In this document: positions 1 to 11,604 of the stretch, piece after piece
Layout of the letters: the number at the start of each line of letters is the position of its first letter
Position numbering within the stretch: the first letter of the stretch is position 1
Assembly: GCA_014529385.2 (NCBI GenBank)
Contig: CM043944.1
Coordinates: 82,082,384 to 82,146,383 of the forward strand
DNA: 64,000 nucleotides
DNA from: Adiantum capillus-veneris
Lineage: Eukaryota > Streptophyta > Polypodiopsida > Polypodiales > Pteridaceae
Reading direction: 5' to 3'
Position numbers and translations under genes: made by a program
Notes under the pieces: model-generated
Databases searched by the model: none
What the model saw: only the letters and a program-made list of their open reading frames with translations
Told to the model about the DNA's origin: nothing

Positions 1-936
1 AGAATTCTCCTTGTTCAAGCCAGGAGAGAATGCTTTGCTTGCTCCCTTCCACTTGCTTCCTCTCGTCTTGCCTCTACCTACACACGATGCTTCCTCCCTT
101 CTCCTCTCTCGTTTTCTTGCCAACTCCTTGGTTTTTCCCTCAGTTCTCGTTGGCTTGCAATACCCTCATGCAAAAAGGCGTCCCGTTGATAATAGCGTGT
201 GCCCTCCCTTAGCAGTGGCGCCGGGCGTCACTGACGTGGCACGGGAGTCGGCTCAATGACGTGGCAGGAGACAAGTCAGACCCTGTTGAAATCTGCCCGG
301 ACAAGTGCCGAAAACACGCGTCCTAGCGTCCTCGTCATTTCTCGTCTCTAGCTCGCGCTTATCGGAGCATCACCGCAGCCTCTACATCTCTCCTTCTCCC
401 TCCATGCTGCCTGCGCTCCCTTCTGCCTGCCATCTCCTTCTTTTTCTTCTTTTGCTTTTCACACACCCTTAAGAGTTTAGTTGGGCGGGCCTTCCTCAAT
501 GGCGGGCGGCCACTAGGGCACCCCATTTGATTTATGGTGGCCATCTCAATTCCGGGCGCACCCCATTTGATACACTTGCCGGTCAATTCAATGCCAAGCA
601 CGACATCTCTAGGTGGCTCTCAAAGCATACCCCGCAATCAATATACCCCATGAGCCGACATTTTGGATATAGAGTTCATCATGAAATTTTTGTACTTCGT
701 AACTAATGGCATACACAACCATATTTGGCATATATTTAGTTTAAAGCATTGCAAGAGCCGACATTCCAGACACGAAGCTCTGTAAAATTTACGGCACCAC
801 ATTTGGCATACATATCTAGCAAAGCACTGCCAAACACGGCATTCTTCGAGAGCAGTCCTTAACTAACATTATCATCTTGAACTTCGATGCCCGTATCAAC
901 ATTTCGTCATCTTGCGATCATTGCATTCCAAGAGAC

Positions 937-1143
937 TGTTGGGGTGTAGGCCAGGTGGCCGTGGGAAACCACCCTTGTACACTTGATTTCACCTAATCAA
1001 TATAGGGAGAAAAAGAGAGAGGGTTGACTCCTCTCTTTCTTCTCCACTAACCCAACACAGGCTGGCTGTGATTCATGCCCTTCCCCATTCTCTTCTTCCA
1101 CTCTCTTGCACACACTCTGTACATGCACTACATGCGCACAACA
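937..1143 (+). repeat. Copia-A 5' LTR
   Basis: This is a 207-bp LTR starting TGTTGGGGTG and ending CGCACAACA. It is unusually short. Its first ~66 and last ~22 bases match the 3' LTR almost perfectly. Confidence 0.93.
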
Positions 1144-1145
1144 AT

Positions 1146-1157
1146 TGGTATCAGAGC
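1146..1157 (+). other. Copia-A primer-binding site (initiator tRNA-Met)
   Basis: TGGTATCAGAGC lies two bases after the LTR end. It is the standard plant copia minus-strand priming site, complementary to the 3' end of initiator tRNA-Met. Confidence 0.95.
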
Positions 1158-3426
1158 ACAGGTGGAGCAATGCGACGGTCGTAGATTACGGACCTTGCAC
1201 AGCGAGAGGTAGCCGCCGCAGGAGCTTGGAGCTCGAGAGAGAGAGCTCGCAGCTGGAGCTGAGAGATTGTAGCTTGAGATCGTGAGAGCAAGCTGAGCTC
1301 CGAGCAAGAGAAGAGAGAGATCAAGGTGCAGCAGGAGGTGCCGGCCAGCGAAGTGTGTGTGCTTGTGTGCTAAAGCGGGCATCAACTCAGATCGGCAACA
1401 AATTGGGGCTAAGCAGCAAGTTCGGTAAGAGAAGCAAGCTGGGGCTCAATTGCAAGCTTGTCAAGCAAGCAAAGCAAAGCAAACGGGGAAATCGGGTAGC
1501 TTGATGCAATTGGAATATGAGAAGTAGGAGATCATGTTGGTGAGCAGCAATGAAGGACCGAACACACACACACACACACACTATTGGAAGGCATCCAAAT
1601 TGGCCGAGCAAGGAAAGCTCTGCACAGGTAAATTCCAACAGTCTCTTTCAAGCTTAAGCAAGTTGTAGCAGGGAATTGCGAGCAGGAGTGAAAGGGGCCG
1701 ACCAAGAGTAGTCGACATCAGCAAATTTTTTTTCCTGCGTGGTGACAACACACACACACACACACACAATGTGTGTAAGCAGCAAATCGAGTCGGTTGAA
1801 ATTGTCGAGTAGCAAATCGAGCCTCCGGTGGCCATAGCAGTGGGAATTCGGGCAGAACCGGGCAGAAATAGCTTGCAACGCTGCTAAAAACGAGCTTGTG
1901 TGGTGGTGTTGCTCAAGCACACACACACACACACACAGACACACACACACTCAATTGCAGAAGAGCGAGCAGCAGGTTGCAGTGATTGGAAATTGCAAGG
2001 CATAGCCATGGGAAGAAGCCGACAACACACTCCTCCCCTCTCGTCAGAACTGCAGCTTTCAATTTTTCGACAGTAAATTGATTTTTTTTTTTTCAAGTGA
2101 CTACACAATTTTGATTGTGTGCAAGGGTCTGTTCTTGCCAAAGACCCTCGACCCTCAAATCCCGACTCCCCAAGCTTGTGAGATAGAGAGTGAGCGAACA
2201 AGAAAGAGAGAGAGAGACAGCTTGATTAAGGATTGGAAGACACTTTCTCGAACAAAAAAAAAAAAAAAACAAAAAAGGCATGCATTGACATCGAGTCCTA
2301 CGAGCTTGAGAGCGATCTTGACAGATCGAGCGAGATCTGTGACGATTGATACCGATCCGACTCGGCATTGACCGCTCGATATTGGCTTCGAGCATTGGCA
2401 TTTTACGGCTACTCAGCTAGCCACTTCCGCCCAGCGACGGAAGGTGACATCGACATCAACACCGCTCATGCGCACCGGCTCGACACTCCTCATTGTGGTG
2501 GATCTCCGACATCCAACCCAGACACCGGGCGCTTCCCTACACGAGCGCGTTCCCACAATCGACGATCGTGCTTGTGACATGCGCGGTGAGGTACCTCTAT
2601 CATAGAGGAGTGACACCCGGCATCGGCACCGAGCGCATCGATCGCCCTGTACGACATAGTTTATGGATATGACACCTTTGGCGGCTATTCGACTAGCATA
2701 TTTCTGTCCGGCGGCAGAAATCGACACATAGCAACACCGACACGCAGGTTACAGGTTACAGGGGGGGTTTTCAGCCCATTCACTCATAGATTCTCCAAGT
2801 TACCAGACACAGCGCTTTCATAGGCGATTTGACAGTCATTTCGACGGCACACATGAGTTGACAGATGCATTTTGTTGTGAGCACACTTAGTGCTACTGAG
2901 CTCTTTTGAGAGCAGATATCCCCACAGGGATCACTTTCACTGCATGCAGCAGGTCTTGGCGCCTGTTTGAGCGCGGCTTTACTCATGTACGTTGAGTTGT
3001 GGACACTGCCCACTGTACTACGTGTGGAGCCATTTTTGGCTATTTTGGTAGTTTTTCCTAGCCGTTTCTGAGACTCGGACCGGAAGAGCCCTTTCTGAGA
3101 CTGTGGCTAGTCCATTTGTGTCTGCATTAGCCTTTGGAGGGTCGATAGCATGAGGTTTTCTTTGAGCTGGGGTGTGCTCGAATGTTGAGACACTTTCGGT
3201 GATACAGGTAGCTGGAGTTCCCCTTTACGGTACCCTCGCCATAGGATATGTATTGAGACGGTCTGGGGCGGGCAACAAGAAGTGTGGCCTCTAAGCACCC
3301 TTGTAGGCTCTTGTGCTGCTCAATTGGGTTGGGGTTGGAAAAAACAACAAACACACACACAAACCCGCAACCCTAACTCTACACAAATTTGGGGCACCAC
3401 CTACTTTTGGATGCGAACTAGGACGC

Positions 3427-3470
<44 letters not shown>

Positions 3471-6156
3471 CTCGGGCTGCTTTGAAATGTATCGGCAATG
3501 ATCAAGCAAACACAATTATATATGTAAGAAAGAGAGAGAAGAGGGAGGGGGTGCTTGTTGCATTGATACCTTCTTACAAATCTGTCATGACCGATCAAAG
3601 TGAGATTAGTATTTGTTCAACATAGCTTGAGTAAATTTCACCACGACACATCACAAGAAAAGCCACCCCAATCACTGTCTTAAGGCCAGGGGAGTCCTCT
3701 CTACCGTGTCTCCCTCTTACAATATGTGGGATTTATGGCTAAATTGATGACAACACCCAGACACAAGCTATCAAGAACTAAAAATATCACCAAGACACTT
3801 ACACATCATTGTTGTCCATTACTTCACGTTGGAAGAGAGACAAAGTATCCAAGCTTAGTCCAAATCCACCCTCCTTGATTCAGCAAATGTTGGGCTTACA
3901 ATAGTAGGAGGAATGATAGATTTTCCACTCTCAATTGAATGATCGCTCTCTCTCTCTCTCTCTTACAATGGCATAGAGTTCCCGTGCTAATCACCCCTAT
4001 TACAACACATGCACAAGCATACGACAATGAGCTTCCACTCAAGAGCTCCTTCTAGAGAGGTTGAGCTTGGCTTCTCAAGCTATAGCATAGTGCTCTTGCT
4101 TATGGCTCCCCCTTTTTGTGCTAGCTACACCTTCCTTTTATAGCAATTTTGAGGGCTAGGGTTACTCCTCTAACCATGGTTGGGTTAGATTTTCAGCACT
4201 TTTCTAATTTCTTTTGCTTGGAATTATCAAGAAGTTGGTGGGGATAGATGAAGAAGAGAGAGAGGAGAGAAGTGGAGGTGATAGGACTTTTCATACTAAG
4301 TTAGTGTTAGTAAATTAGTAGAGTTAGTATTTTTATTGATTTACAAATGGAATTGGATATTTACAATGGGAGTATCCATGTAGGATACAAATAAGGAAGA
4401 AAAAACTCTTAATAGGTAAGAAACATGGATTTCTTACAAATGTCGATGCTCCAAGTGTCTTGAGTAGGGTCAATTTTGACGCTTGTTGACGGTCCACTAG
4501 CTTTGACGGTACGTTTTTTCTCCACTCTTGACCTTCCTTGGGAGCCAAGGTAAGTGAACATGAGTAATCAATCACCATGATGCTGTCTTTCAAGAGAAGA
4601 GGATGAATTTTGTGGTTTTTTTAATAAATATGGGTAATATGGAAGAGAAAAAATGAGACTAGGTGGTCAATTTTGGAATGGAAGTGTGTGTAGGAAACAT
4701 GAGTTCACCATGGTTTCTCTTATTCTTCAAGGTTTAGAAGAAGGTGAGTAGGGTGCAGAGAGGAGTGGTGAGAGAGGTGGGGATGATGAGTGGAGAGGTG
4801 TGTGTGAAAGAGGAAAATGATAAAGTGGAAGAGGGAGTGTGGCTACGTAGCATGGGCAAGCTGGGGTCCACAAATAAAATCCTATCTCACAGCTCGTAGC
4901 TCAAAAAAAAAAGAAAATATTTGAGGTGAAAGTTCAGCTCACGAGCTACAACTTTTGTTTGTATCACCTTTTCAAATTCGGGGAGCATGTGATCTTTAAA
5001 AATTCAGCAAAACCGACTGTTTTTTCCACTGCACAAGGTCCTTGTGAGGTCCTTCTTTGGATGATTCTTTTGAATACCTCCAAGAGTGAGCTCCCCATGG
5101 TGCATGCATGCATTCCACATACCCTTGACCTTATTTGGTAGGTCTATAATTGAAGATATTGTTGAGATCATGATGTAAGTGAATAGTACAACTAAGAAAA
5201 TCAAATATTGAGGGGTCTAAAAAAATATGTACATGTCAAATATAAATAATATAGGTGGAAAAAATATAAAGGGGTCAAAATAAATCTCTCTCATTATAAG
5301 TCTACCATAAAAAGATGAATATTTTTGGTGTTCTAATTTATGAGAGTAAAAGAGAATAGATGTAGGAAGGAAAGATCACAATAGTGAAAAAATATACACA
5401 TAAATAAAACTAGTTTTTTTGGATTTTTGTTGGGATGGAGTTACGCCAAAACTAAGAGAAGCTTGCATGAAATTATTTTTATATGGAATAAAGAGTATGC
5501 AAAATGGTAAAAAAATATGGTAATGGTGAGTCAATGTACATAGCATAAATAACACACCATAGATAGAAATATTTAAATAAATACCAAAATAATTATGAAA
5601 AATCCTTTTATTTAGGCCCTATATACAATGAAATATTTACACACAAATGGGCCATAATATAATTATTATTTTTTATTATTTTTATTTTTTTTGGCTCAAC
5701 TAGCCCAATGACTAGCTAATTGAGGGTTTTTAAGAAAATATGGAGAAAGTCCCTAACTCACACACGCCTATGTACAGTGAAATAGTAGGGATAACCAAAA
5801 TGTTTGAGTGATTTGATAGGGTGAGGTAACTCGCTATGGAAATTACAAAGAGCCGAAAAACGGCTATCAGTATCTGGACGGTTATTTATGCTCTTGACGC
5901 CGAGTTGGCAGTCACATAGCAGTGGTTTTGTGCAGCAGATGCCTAGTTAATGCAGTTGGCACATTTATATGCATTTTGAGTTCAGTTTTGACTCCTCATA
6001 CAAAGGAGACTCTGCCGGATTTACTTCCCGCGAGTCGTGACTTCCATTGTTGGCACTTTTGAGTCTATCTCGGTTGAGATTTTACTCCCGATACAAAGGT
6101 TACTCTGCCCAAATTTCTACAGCTTCTTGCCATAGTTTGGCACCTCTCAAACCCTC
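1158..6156 (+). other. Copia-A long leader, with microsatellites; possible nested insertion
   Basis: About 5 kb lies between the primer-binding site and the gag start; typical copia leaders are far shorter. Positions 1158-2760 are purine-rich with three AC runs (1562-1581, 1748-1768, 1919-1950). Positions 3280-3440 match, in reverse, the segment at 41185-41310. A GA run lies at 3430-3469 and a CT run at 3945-3962. A TATA-like tataaaagg is readable on the minus strand near 4130-4145. Positions 4600-5800 are AT-rich. No convincing coding region is seen. One or more old insertions between about 3280 and 5820 is my inference; I could not find matching ends. Confidence 0.5.
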
Positions 6157-6165
6157 TTGTCAGCG

Positions 6166-7908
6166 ATGGCTTCTTCTTCAGAAAAGGAGGAGTATTTCAT
6201 TCGAAAGTTCGATGGAAGCAACTTCACCATGTGGAAAGAGCGCATGAAGGATGTTTTAATAAACAAAGGCCTCTCAGAACCGTTGAAAGAGCGAGCAGAG
6301 GATGATGATTATACACAAGCTCAATGGGAGATTTTGGATGAAAAAGCCATGGCTATGATACGTCTACATCTAGCCGAGTCAGTCTTCTTCACTATCATAG
6401 GGAAGAAAACAACCAAGGAACTTTGGGAAAGCTTATGTTCAGCATGGGAGAGCAAAAGTGCATCCAACAAAGTTTTTCTCATGAAAAAGCTTATGAAGCT
6501 CAACATGAAAGAAGGTAGCACAGTTTCCGGTCACTTAAATGAGTTCAATTTCTTGTTTAGTCAGCTGACATCTCAAGGCTTTAAGGAGTTTGACGATGAA
6601 CTCAAGTCTATCTTCTTGTTATGCTCTCTACCCAGTTCATGGGATATCTTTTGCACAGCCATTAGCAATTCAGCTCCGAATGGCAAGTTAGAGTTCAATG
6701 CTGTCACAGATGCGTTGCTCACTGAAGAGATTCTTCGTAAATCTCTCGATAATGCTAGTCATGGAGATGCATATATGGCTGGTAGTTCAACAAAGGCAAG
6801 AGGCCATGACAGGAACAAATACAAAAGCAAAAGTAGAGAGCAAAATCCTCGTAGTCTTAGCAGACACAGGAACCAAAGTAGAGACCGCAATGCTAGAAAT
6901 GTCGAGTGTTACTATTGCCACAAGAAGGGTCATTACAAAAAGGATTGTCGCAGTTTCCTAAGAGATCAGAAAAACATGCAAAAGGATAAGTCTGGCAAAG
7001 GCAAAAGTACAGTAAAGATTGAGGAGCTCAATATTGTTGAGTCTCCCATACCTATCACTGCAGTAGAGGATGCTCCTCCTCCAGTGATGCTCATTATGCC
7101 CACAGAGATTCATGCCAAGGTGACAGCAGATGCCTCAGATGTTCTCATTTTCACTTCAGATCTCACTCTAGATGCTTTGGTTGCACAGGATGAGGGTTAT
7201 GCACAGAATTGGATCCTTGATTCTGGTGCAAGTTTTCATGTCACACCGCATAGAGAGTGGTTTTCCTCTTATGCATCCATGCATGGAATAGTCAAGCTTG
7301 GTGATTCCTATGAGCTTGACATTATTGGCATTGGTGATGTGAAACTTCAGATGCATACTGGCACTACTTTTGTGCTGCAGAATGTCAGACATGTGCCCAA
7401 GCTTATGAAAAGCTTGCTTTCTATAGGGCAATTGGATGATCTTGGCTACATTACAGTTTTTGGCAATCGTTCTTGGATGATCCGCAAGAACAACCTTATC
7501 ATGATGAAAGGTAATAAAAATGGATCCCTGTACTCTTTGTTTGTTTCGAGTGTTGACAAACACTCTATCTATGTTGTCGAGCTGCCATCTCCTGAGTTGT
7601 GGTATAGCCGGCTAGGGCATATTAGCCAAAAGGGAATGAAAACACTTCAGCGTTTTGGCTACTTACCTGTGTCAGATTACACGGACTTTCCATTGTGTGA
7701 GCATTGTCTATATGGCAAACATACTAGATTGACATCTTCGCCATTGAATAAGAAACTAGGCGAACCTCTAGACTTGGTGCACAGTGATTTGTGTGGTCCA
7801 ATGCCACATAAAACTCTAGGGGGGGCGAACTACTTTCTCACGTTCATAGATGATTCTACCAGAAAGGTGTGGGTGTATCTCCTTAAGCGTAAGGAAGAAG
7901 TCTTTTAG
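6166..7908 (+). CDS. Copia-A gag, protease and N-terminal integrase
   Basis: This is the first part of a Ty1/copia polyprotein. The in-frame ATG at 6166 gives the usual MASSS-type start; an ATG at 6157 adds three residues. Counting from 6157, a UBN2-type gag domain occupies residues ~15-200, with the zinc knuckle CYYCHKKGHYKKDC at ~251-264 (intact CX2CX4HX4C). The protease active site DSGAS starts at ~355. A GAG-pre-integrase/HHCC segment begins at ~482, with the CEHC pair after it, and the first integrase aspartate is at ~544 in HSDLCGP. The frame then stops at a TAG (7906-7908) inside the integrase core. The next block continues in the same frame, so this is a single nonsense change. Gag packages the RNA, protease cuts the polyprotein and integrase inserts the cDNA. 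Confidence 0.93.
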   Translation: MASSSEKEEYFIRKFDGSNFTMWKERMKDVLINKGLSEPLKERAEDDDYTQAQWEILDEKAMAMIRLHLAESVFFTIIGKKTTKELWESLCSAWESKSASNKVFLMKKLMKLNMKEGSTVSGHLNEFNFLFSQLTSQGFKEFDDELKSIFLLCSLPSSWDIFCTAISNSAPNGKLEFNAVTDALLTEEILRKSLDNASHGDAYMAGSSTKARGHDRNKYKSKSREQNPRSLSRHRNQSRDRNARNVECYYCHKKGHYKKDCRSFLRDQKNMQKDKSGKGKSTVKIEELNIVESPIPITAVEDAPPPVMLIMPTEIHAKVTADASDVLIFTSDLTLDALVAQDEGYAQNWILDSGASFHVTPHREWFSSYASMHGIVKLGDSYELDIIGIGDVKLQMHTGTTFVLQNVRHVPKLMKSLLSIGQLDDLGYITVFGNRSWMIRKNNLIMMKGNKNGSLYSLFVSSVDKHSIYVVELPSPELWYSRLGHISQKGMKTLQRFGYLPVSDYTDFPLCEHCLYGKHTRLTSSPLNKKLGEPLDLVHSDLCGPMPHKTLGGANYFLTFIDDSTRKVWVYLLKRKEEVF

Positions 7909-8920
7909 ACATTCCAAAAATTCCTCGCCATGGTTGAGAACCAATCAGGAACAAAGCTCAAAGCTTTTCGCACAGACAATGGTGGAGAATACGTCTCCAC
8001 AAAGTTCAAGGATTTTTGCAATAGAAGAGGCATTCGGCGGCAGTTTACTGCTCCATACACACCTGCACAAAATGGGATAGCTGAAAGAATGAATCGTACG
8101 ATTCAAGAGCGAGTTGTCTCTATGATGTCTATGGCGAAGCTTACTCCATAGTTTTGGGGGGAAGCTGTTCTGACAACAGTGCACATCATCAACAGGTCAC
8201 CTAGTTCTCCTTTGAATTTCAAAATTCCAGAGGAATTATGGACTGGCAAAAGGCCAAGATATGAGCATTTACGTGTATTTGGATGTGAGGCATATGCACA
8301 TGAGCCCAAAGAACTTCGTCGGAAGTTAGATCCCAGATCACACAAATGCATCCTTATTGGCTATGGTGCAAACGGAGAGATGGGATATCGTCTTTGGCAC
8401 CGAGAATCAAACAAATTCATTCGTAGCTCACATGTGATTTTCAATGAATCAAAAATGCACAAGAAGCCCATCAAAGATGTTGAGTACAGATGTTTTGAGG
8501 ATGTAGCCTCCGAACCAACTCAGTTCAGTAGTGTTGCACCTACTCCTCAAGTGCAAGATACTACTATTGCTCCGGAGAGAGCAGAGACCAGTAGTTAGGC
8601 ACTGAGACGGTCTGAGAGAGTATCACGTGCGCCTGAGCGGTTTGAGCTGGGTATACACCACATTTTGGTCACTGACAGTGGAGAGCCAACCTGCTACAAA
8701 GAAGCTATACAAATGGAGAATAGTGTTAAGTGGGAGTAGGCTATGCAATCAGAATACAATTCGATTGTGCTAATGAGACATGGGATTTGGTTGAATTACC
8801 AAAAGGCAAAAATGCTTTACCTTGCAAGTGGGTACATACAAATAGAAGTATACAGCGGAAGATCCCGAGCCTCGATACAAGGCTCGTCTAGTTTCCAAGG
8901 GTTTCAAACAACAAAAAGGT
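7909..8920 (+). pseudogene. Copia-A integrase C-terminus to RT start, broken
   Basis: This continues the polyprotein. The first section keeps the second integrase aspartate (RTDNGGEY) and the NGIAERMNRT glutamate motif. TAG codons at 8149-8151, 8596-8598 and 8738-8740 interrupt the same frame, between recognisable copia segments (the INRSPS motif, then the GYDG-like region after the integrase). Between about 8765 and 8890 the frame changes twice: the conserved WDLVELP and KGFKQQKG blocks are both present but in different frames. The damage is point-like and consistent with a recently active element decaying in place. Confidence 0.88.
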
Positions 8921-10246
8921 GTGGATTTCGATGAGATTTTCTCTCCAGTAGTCAAGATGACTACACTTCGCATTGTGCTTGGCTTGGTTGCTATCCAGGA
9001 CATGGAACTTGTCCAAATGGATGTGAACACAACATTTCTTCATGGGGATCTAGATGAAGATGTCTACATGAAACAACCAGAGGGCTTCGTATGTGAAACC
9101 CAAAAACCAACCAGGAAAGAATTGGTTTGTAGACTTAAAAAGGCACTCTATGGCCTCAAGCAAGGTTCAAGGCAATGGTATCAAAAATTCAACAAATTCA
9201 TGCAGTGTCAGGGTTACATAAGAAGTCAAGAGGATCACTGCTTATACACAAAAAGATTGAACGATGGTTCTTTAATCATCTTGATCTTGTATGTAGATGA
9301 TATGCTTATTGCAGGCAAATCAATTGATGAGATCAATCGGTTGAAGAAGATGCTAAACACTCAGTTTTCCATGAAGTATTTGGGAGATGCCAATCACTTT
9401 CTTGGTATGCACATCAAGAGAGACAGGCAACGTGGAATTCTTGAGTTATCTCAAGAAAAGTATATTCACAAAGTCTTGCAACGCTTTAGTATGCAGGGTG
9501 GGAAGTCATTGAGTACCCCAATGCAAGCACACTCCAAACTTAGCAAGGAAGACTCTCCCAAGACAGTGGCTGAGAAAGAGGAAATGGCGAAAGTACCATA
9601 TTCTTCAGCAGTTGGCAGTTTGATGTACGCTATGGTAGCCACAAGACCAGATATTGCACATGTAGTGGGAGTGGTTAGTAGGTACATGGCAAAACCTGGC
9701 AAGAAGCATTGGGAAGCAGTAAAGAAAATCCTCAGATATTTGAAAGGTACAGCTAGCAAGTGTTTACGCTTCAAAAACAGTGATGCATCTATCGTAGGTT
9801 ACACGGATGCGGATTATGCGGGTTGCGTGGATCGTAGAAGATCCACATCTGGCTATGTGTTCATGTTTGCTGGAGAAGCTATCTCTTGGAGATCGTGTCT
9901 CCAAGATTGCACGTCTTCATTTACCACTGAGGAAGAATATGTTGCTGCGTCTCACGCCAGCAAGGAAGCCATATGGTTGGCTCATCTAGTGGGAGATTTG
10001 GGCATTCACGAGGTTCCAGTACTACATTGTGATAGTCAGAGTGCCATTGCTTTGGCAAAGAATCCAGTGTTTCACTCAAAGTCGAAACACATAGAGGTCA
10101 GATACCATGTCATACGAGATGCATTGGCTGGCAAGCGTATCAAGCTTGTCAAGGTTCACACTGACGACAACCCCGCAGATGCTCTCACAAAGAGCCTAGC
10201 CTCGGAACGATTTACACATTGTATAGAACTTATGGGTGTAGGATGA
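8921..10246 (+). CDS. Copia-A reverse transcriptase and RNase H
   Basis: A 441-residue open frame covers most of RT and all of RNase H. RT begins at the FDEIFSPVVK block, with the MDVNTTFLHGDL aspartate region at ~30-45 and the catalytic YVDD at residues ~124-127. The ALYGLKQGSRQWY palm motif is present. RNase H follows, with the DADYAG aspartate near residue 296, the TTEEEYVA glutamate and the HCDSQSA aspartate. The C-terminus HTDDNPADALTKSL is typical of copia. The frame opens mid-protein, so the ATG at 8921 is not a real start. Product role: copying the element RNA into cDNA and removing the RNA strand. It ends 71 bp before the polypurine tract. Confidence 0.93.
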   Translation: MDFDEIFSPVVKMTTLRIVLGLVAIQDMELVQMDVNTTFLHGDLDEDVYMKQPEGFVCETQKPTRKELVCRLKKALYGLKQGSRQWYQKFNKFMQCQGYIRSQEDHCLYTKRLNDGSLIILILYVDDMLIAGKSIDEINRLKKMLNTQFSMKYLGDANHFLGMHIKRDRQRGILELSQEKYIHKVLQRFSMQGGKSLSTPMQAHSKLSKEDSPKTVAEKEEMAKVPYSSAVGSLMYAMVATRPDIAHVVGVVSRYMAKPGKKHWEAVKKILRYLKGTASKCLRFKNSDASIVGYTDADYAGCVDRRRSTSGYVFMFAGEAISWRSCLQDCTSSFTTEEEYVAASHASKEAIWLAHLVGDLGIHEVPVLHCDSQSAIALAKNPVFHSKSKHIEVRYHVIRDALAGKRIKLVKVHTDDNPADALTKSLASERFTHCIELMGVG

Positions 10247-10317
10247 AGCCTCGTCAATGCTCTATCAACTTTGTATAGACTAACTATACTAATGCCACTA
10301 TTGGCCACCATGACCTT

Positions 10318-10329
10318 CAAGTGGGAGGT
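10318..10329 (+). other. Copia-A polypurine tract
   Basis: CAAGTGGGAGGT abuts the 3' LTR start TGTTGGGG. This is the plus-strand primer position typical of plant copia elements. Confidence 0.85.
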
Positions 10330-10418
10330 TGTTGGGGTGTAGGCCAGGTGGCCGTGGGAAACCACCCTTGTACACTTGATTTCACCTAATCAATTACACG
10401 CACTACATGCGCACAACA
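10330..10418 (+). repeat. Copia-A 3' LTR, internally deleted
   Basis: The 89-bp repeat has the same two ends as the 207-bp 5' LTR but lacks ~118 bp from the middle (after CACCTAATCAAT). The lost part contains the LTR's GA-rich stretch. Both outer ends and the target duplication are intact. Confidence 0.92.
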
Positions 10419-11016
10419 GAGACGACATTCCGAACGTGATACTCCTCAAATCAATTACTGCTCCATGCATTGCAAAACCTGGATGAAAGACAGAAACTCC
10501 CAGCTGAGACACCAACCGAGCTGACCGGACCGGTACAGAACCGGTCCCCGGTGAATCTTTAACGGCCAATAACTTGGCAACCGAAACTCCGATCACTGAT
10601 CTGAAAAGACCAACGCGCTCCAGAAAGTGATCACTTCAAGCCCGTGTATTCATTTCATTTTTACCTCAGTTGCAACTACCCAATCCGGCACGGATCTGCA
10701 ATCGACTTAAACTTCAAACTGCCATAATTTTGCATTGTAGCTCCAATCAACGAGCCGTAAAGACAGGCCGGTAGAGCACTTCAAGCACTGCAGTTCTAGA
10801 TCATAATCTCCCATCTGTGTTCACTTCAAGAATCATCATTTTTGGCATCATTAAGGCATCTGTTGGCCCTTTTAAGCTCCATATGGCATACATTAATCAT
10901 TAAGCTTGGCCTATTATCAAGCCCTAATCATTGCTCACTAAATGTGTAGGCTTCAAGGAAGCTTAGCTTACATTTCTTTGCTCTTTTTCTTATCATGGAA
11001 GCGGAGCTGCACGACA

Positions 11017-11028
11017 TCCACCCCCTCT
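11017..11028 (-). other. LTR-I polypurine tract
   Basis: On the minus strand AGAGGGGGTGGA directly precedes the LTR start TGTCGTGC. This fixes the orientation of LTR-I and its 3' LTR boundary. Confidence 0.85.
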
Positions 11029-11604
11029 GAACCTGCACAGCCTCCGGTCTATGCCAACTGCACTTCAATCTGCATCTGCTATAGGTACCTTAAGCTCTTT
11101 GCCATCATCAAACTCACGTAATTGGTAAAGATATGAAAAATATGAAATAAGACTTATACCCTATCATGAATGTTCTAGCTTAAGCATTAGGTAGTTGCCC
11201 ATCAAAAATCTTTGAACCGTATCTGCCGTATCTTCAAAGCATTCACTTATGGAAAACCTGTTTAGTGAATCCCGCCAGACTCAAGTGCTCCAGTAAATGA
11301 TGCACACGGCTTGACCATTAAGCTCGCTTTAAGGAACCCTGTCAAGCTCAAGTATGCCTTACTCTGTTTGCACACGGAATGGCCGTCAAGTCCTTTACCT
11401 CAAGTTCTGGTAGCAGAACCAACTCAAAAGATGTGAAGATACTTCATCAATTGTCCAAAGAAGTCAATTGGAAGCCAGTCATGTAATCTTATTGAACGAA
11501 TAACCAAAACTCTTCTCACTTAGCATAATCTAGAAAACAAAGCCTTGTATCATGCATCCTGCTACATTAGGCATCTGTTATCCTCCGTATCTGTAACTTG
11601 CACT

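Larger units (their letters stand above)
937..10418 (+). mobile_element. Copia-A: Ty1/copia LTR retrotransposon, recent but broken
   Basis: The element is bounded by TGTTGGGG and GCGCACAACA and flanked by the 5-bp target duplication GAGAC (932-936 and 10419-10423). The order LTR, initiator-Met primer-binding site, leader, gag, protease, integrase, RT, RNase H, polypurine tract, LTR is that of Ty1/copia (Pseudoviridae-type) elements. The polyprotein frame is interrupted by at least four nonsense codons and two frame changes, so this copy is not autonomous now. The leader is about 5 kb, far longer than usual, and may hold a further insertion. The 3' LTR has an internal deletion. Confidence 0.95.
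1..11016 (-). repeat. LTR-I 3' LTR (left copy), interrupted by Copia-A
   Basis: Positions 1-936 plus 10424-11016 align with 14181-14524 plus 21731-22896, with an occasional indel such as the extra ~21 bp near 215-240. The LTR ends in CGACA at 11016, directly against a polypurine tract. The undisturbed target ATCGG at 361-365 is the empty site for the insertion carried by the other LTR. Only the last ~1.5 kb of the ~2.1-kb LTR is inside the window. Confidence 0.85.

Noticed and set aside
3282-3501. Small overlapping frames around the GA run
   Set aside because: Frames through a dinucleotide repeat code Arg-Glu or Ser-Leu runs and are not evidence of a gene.
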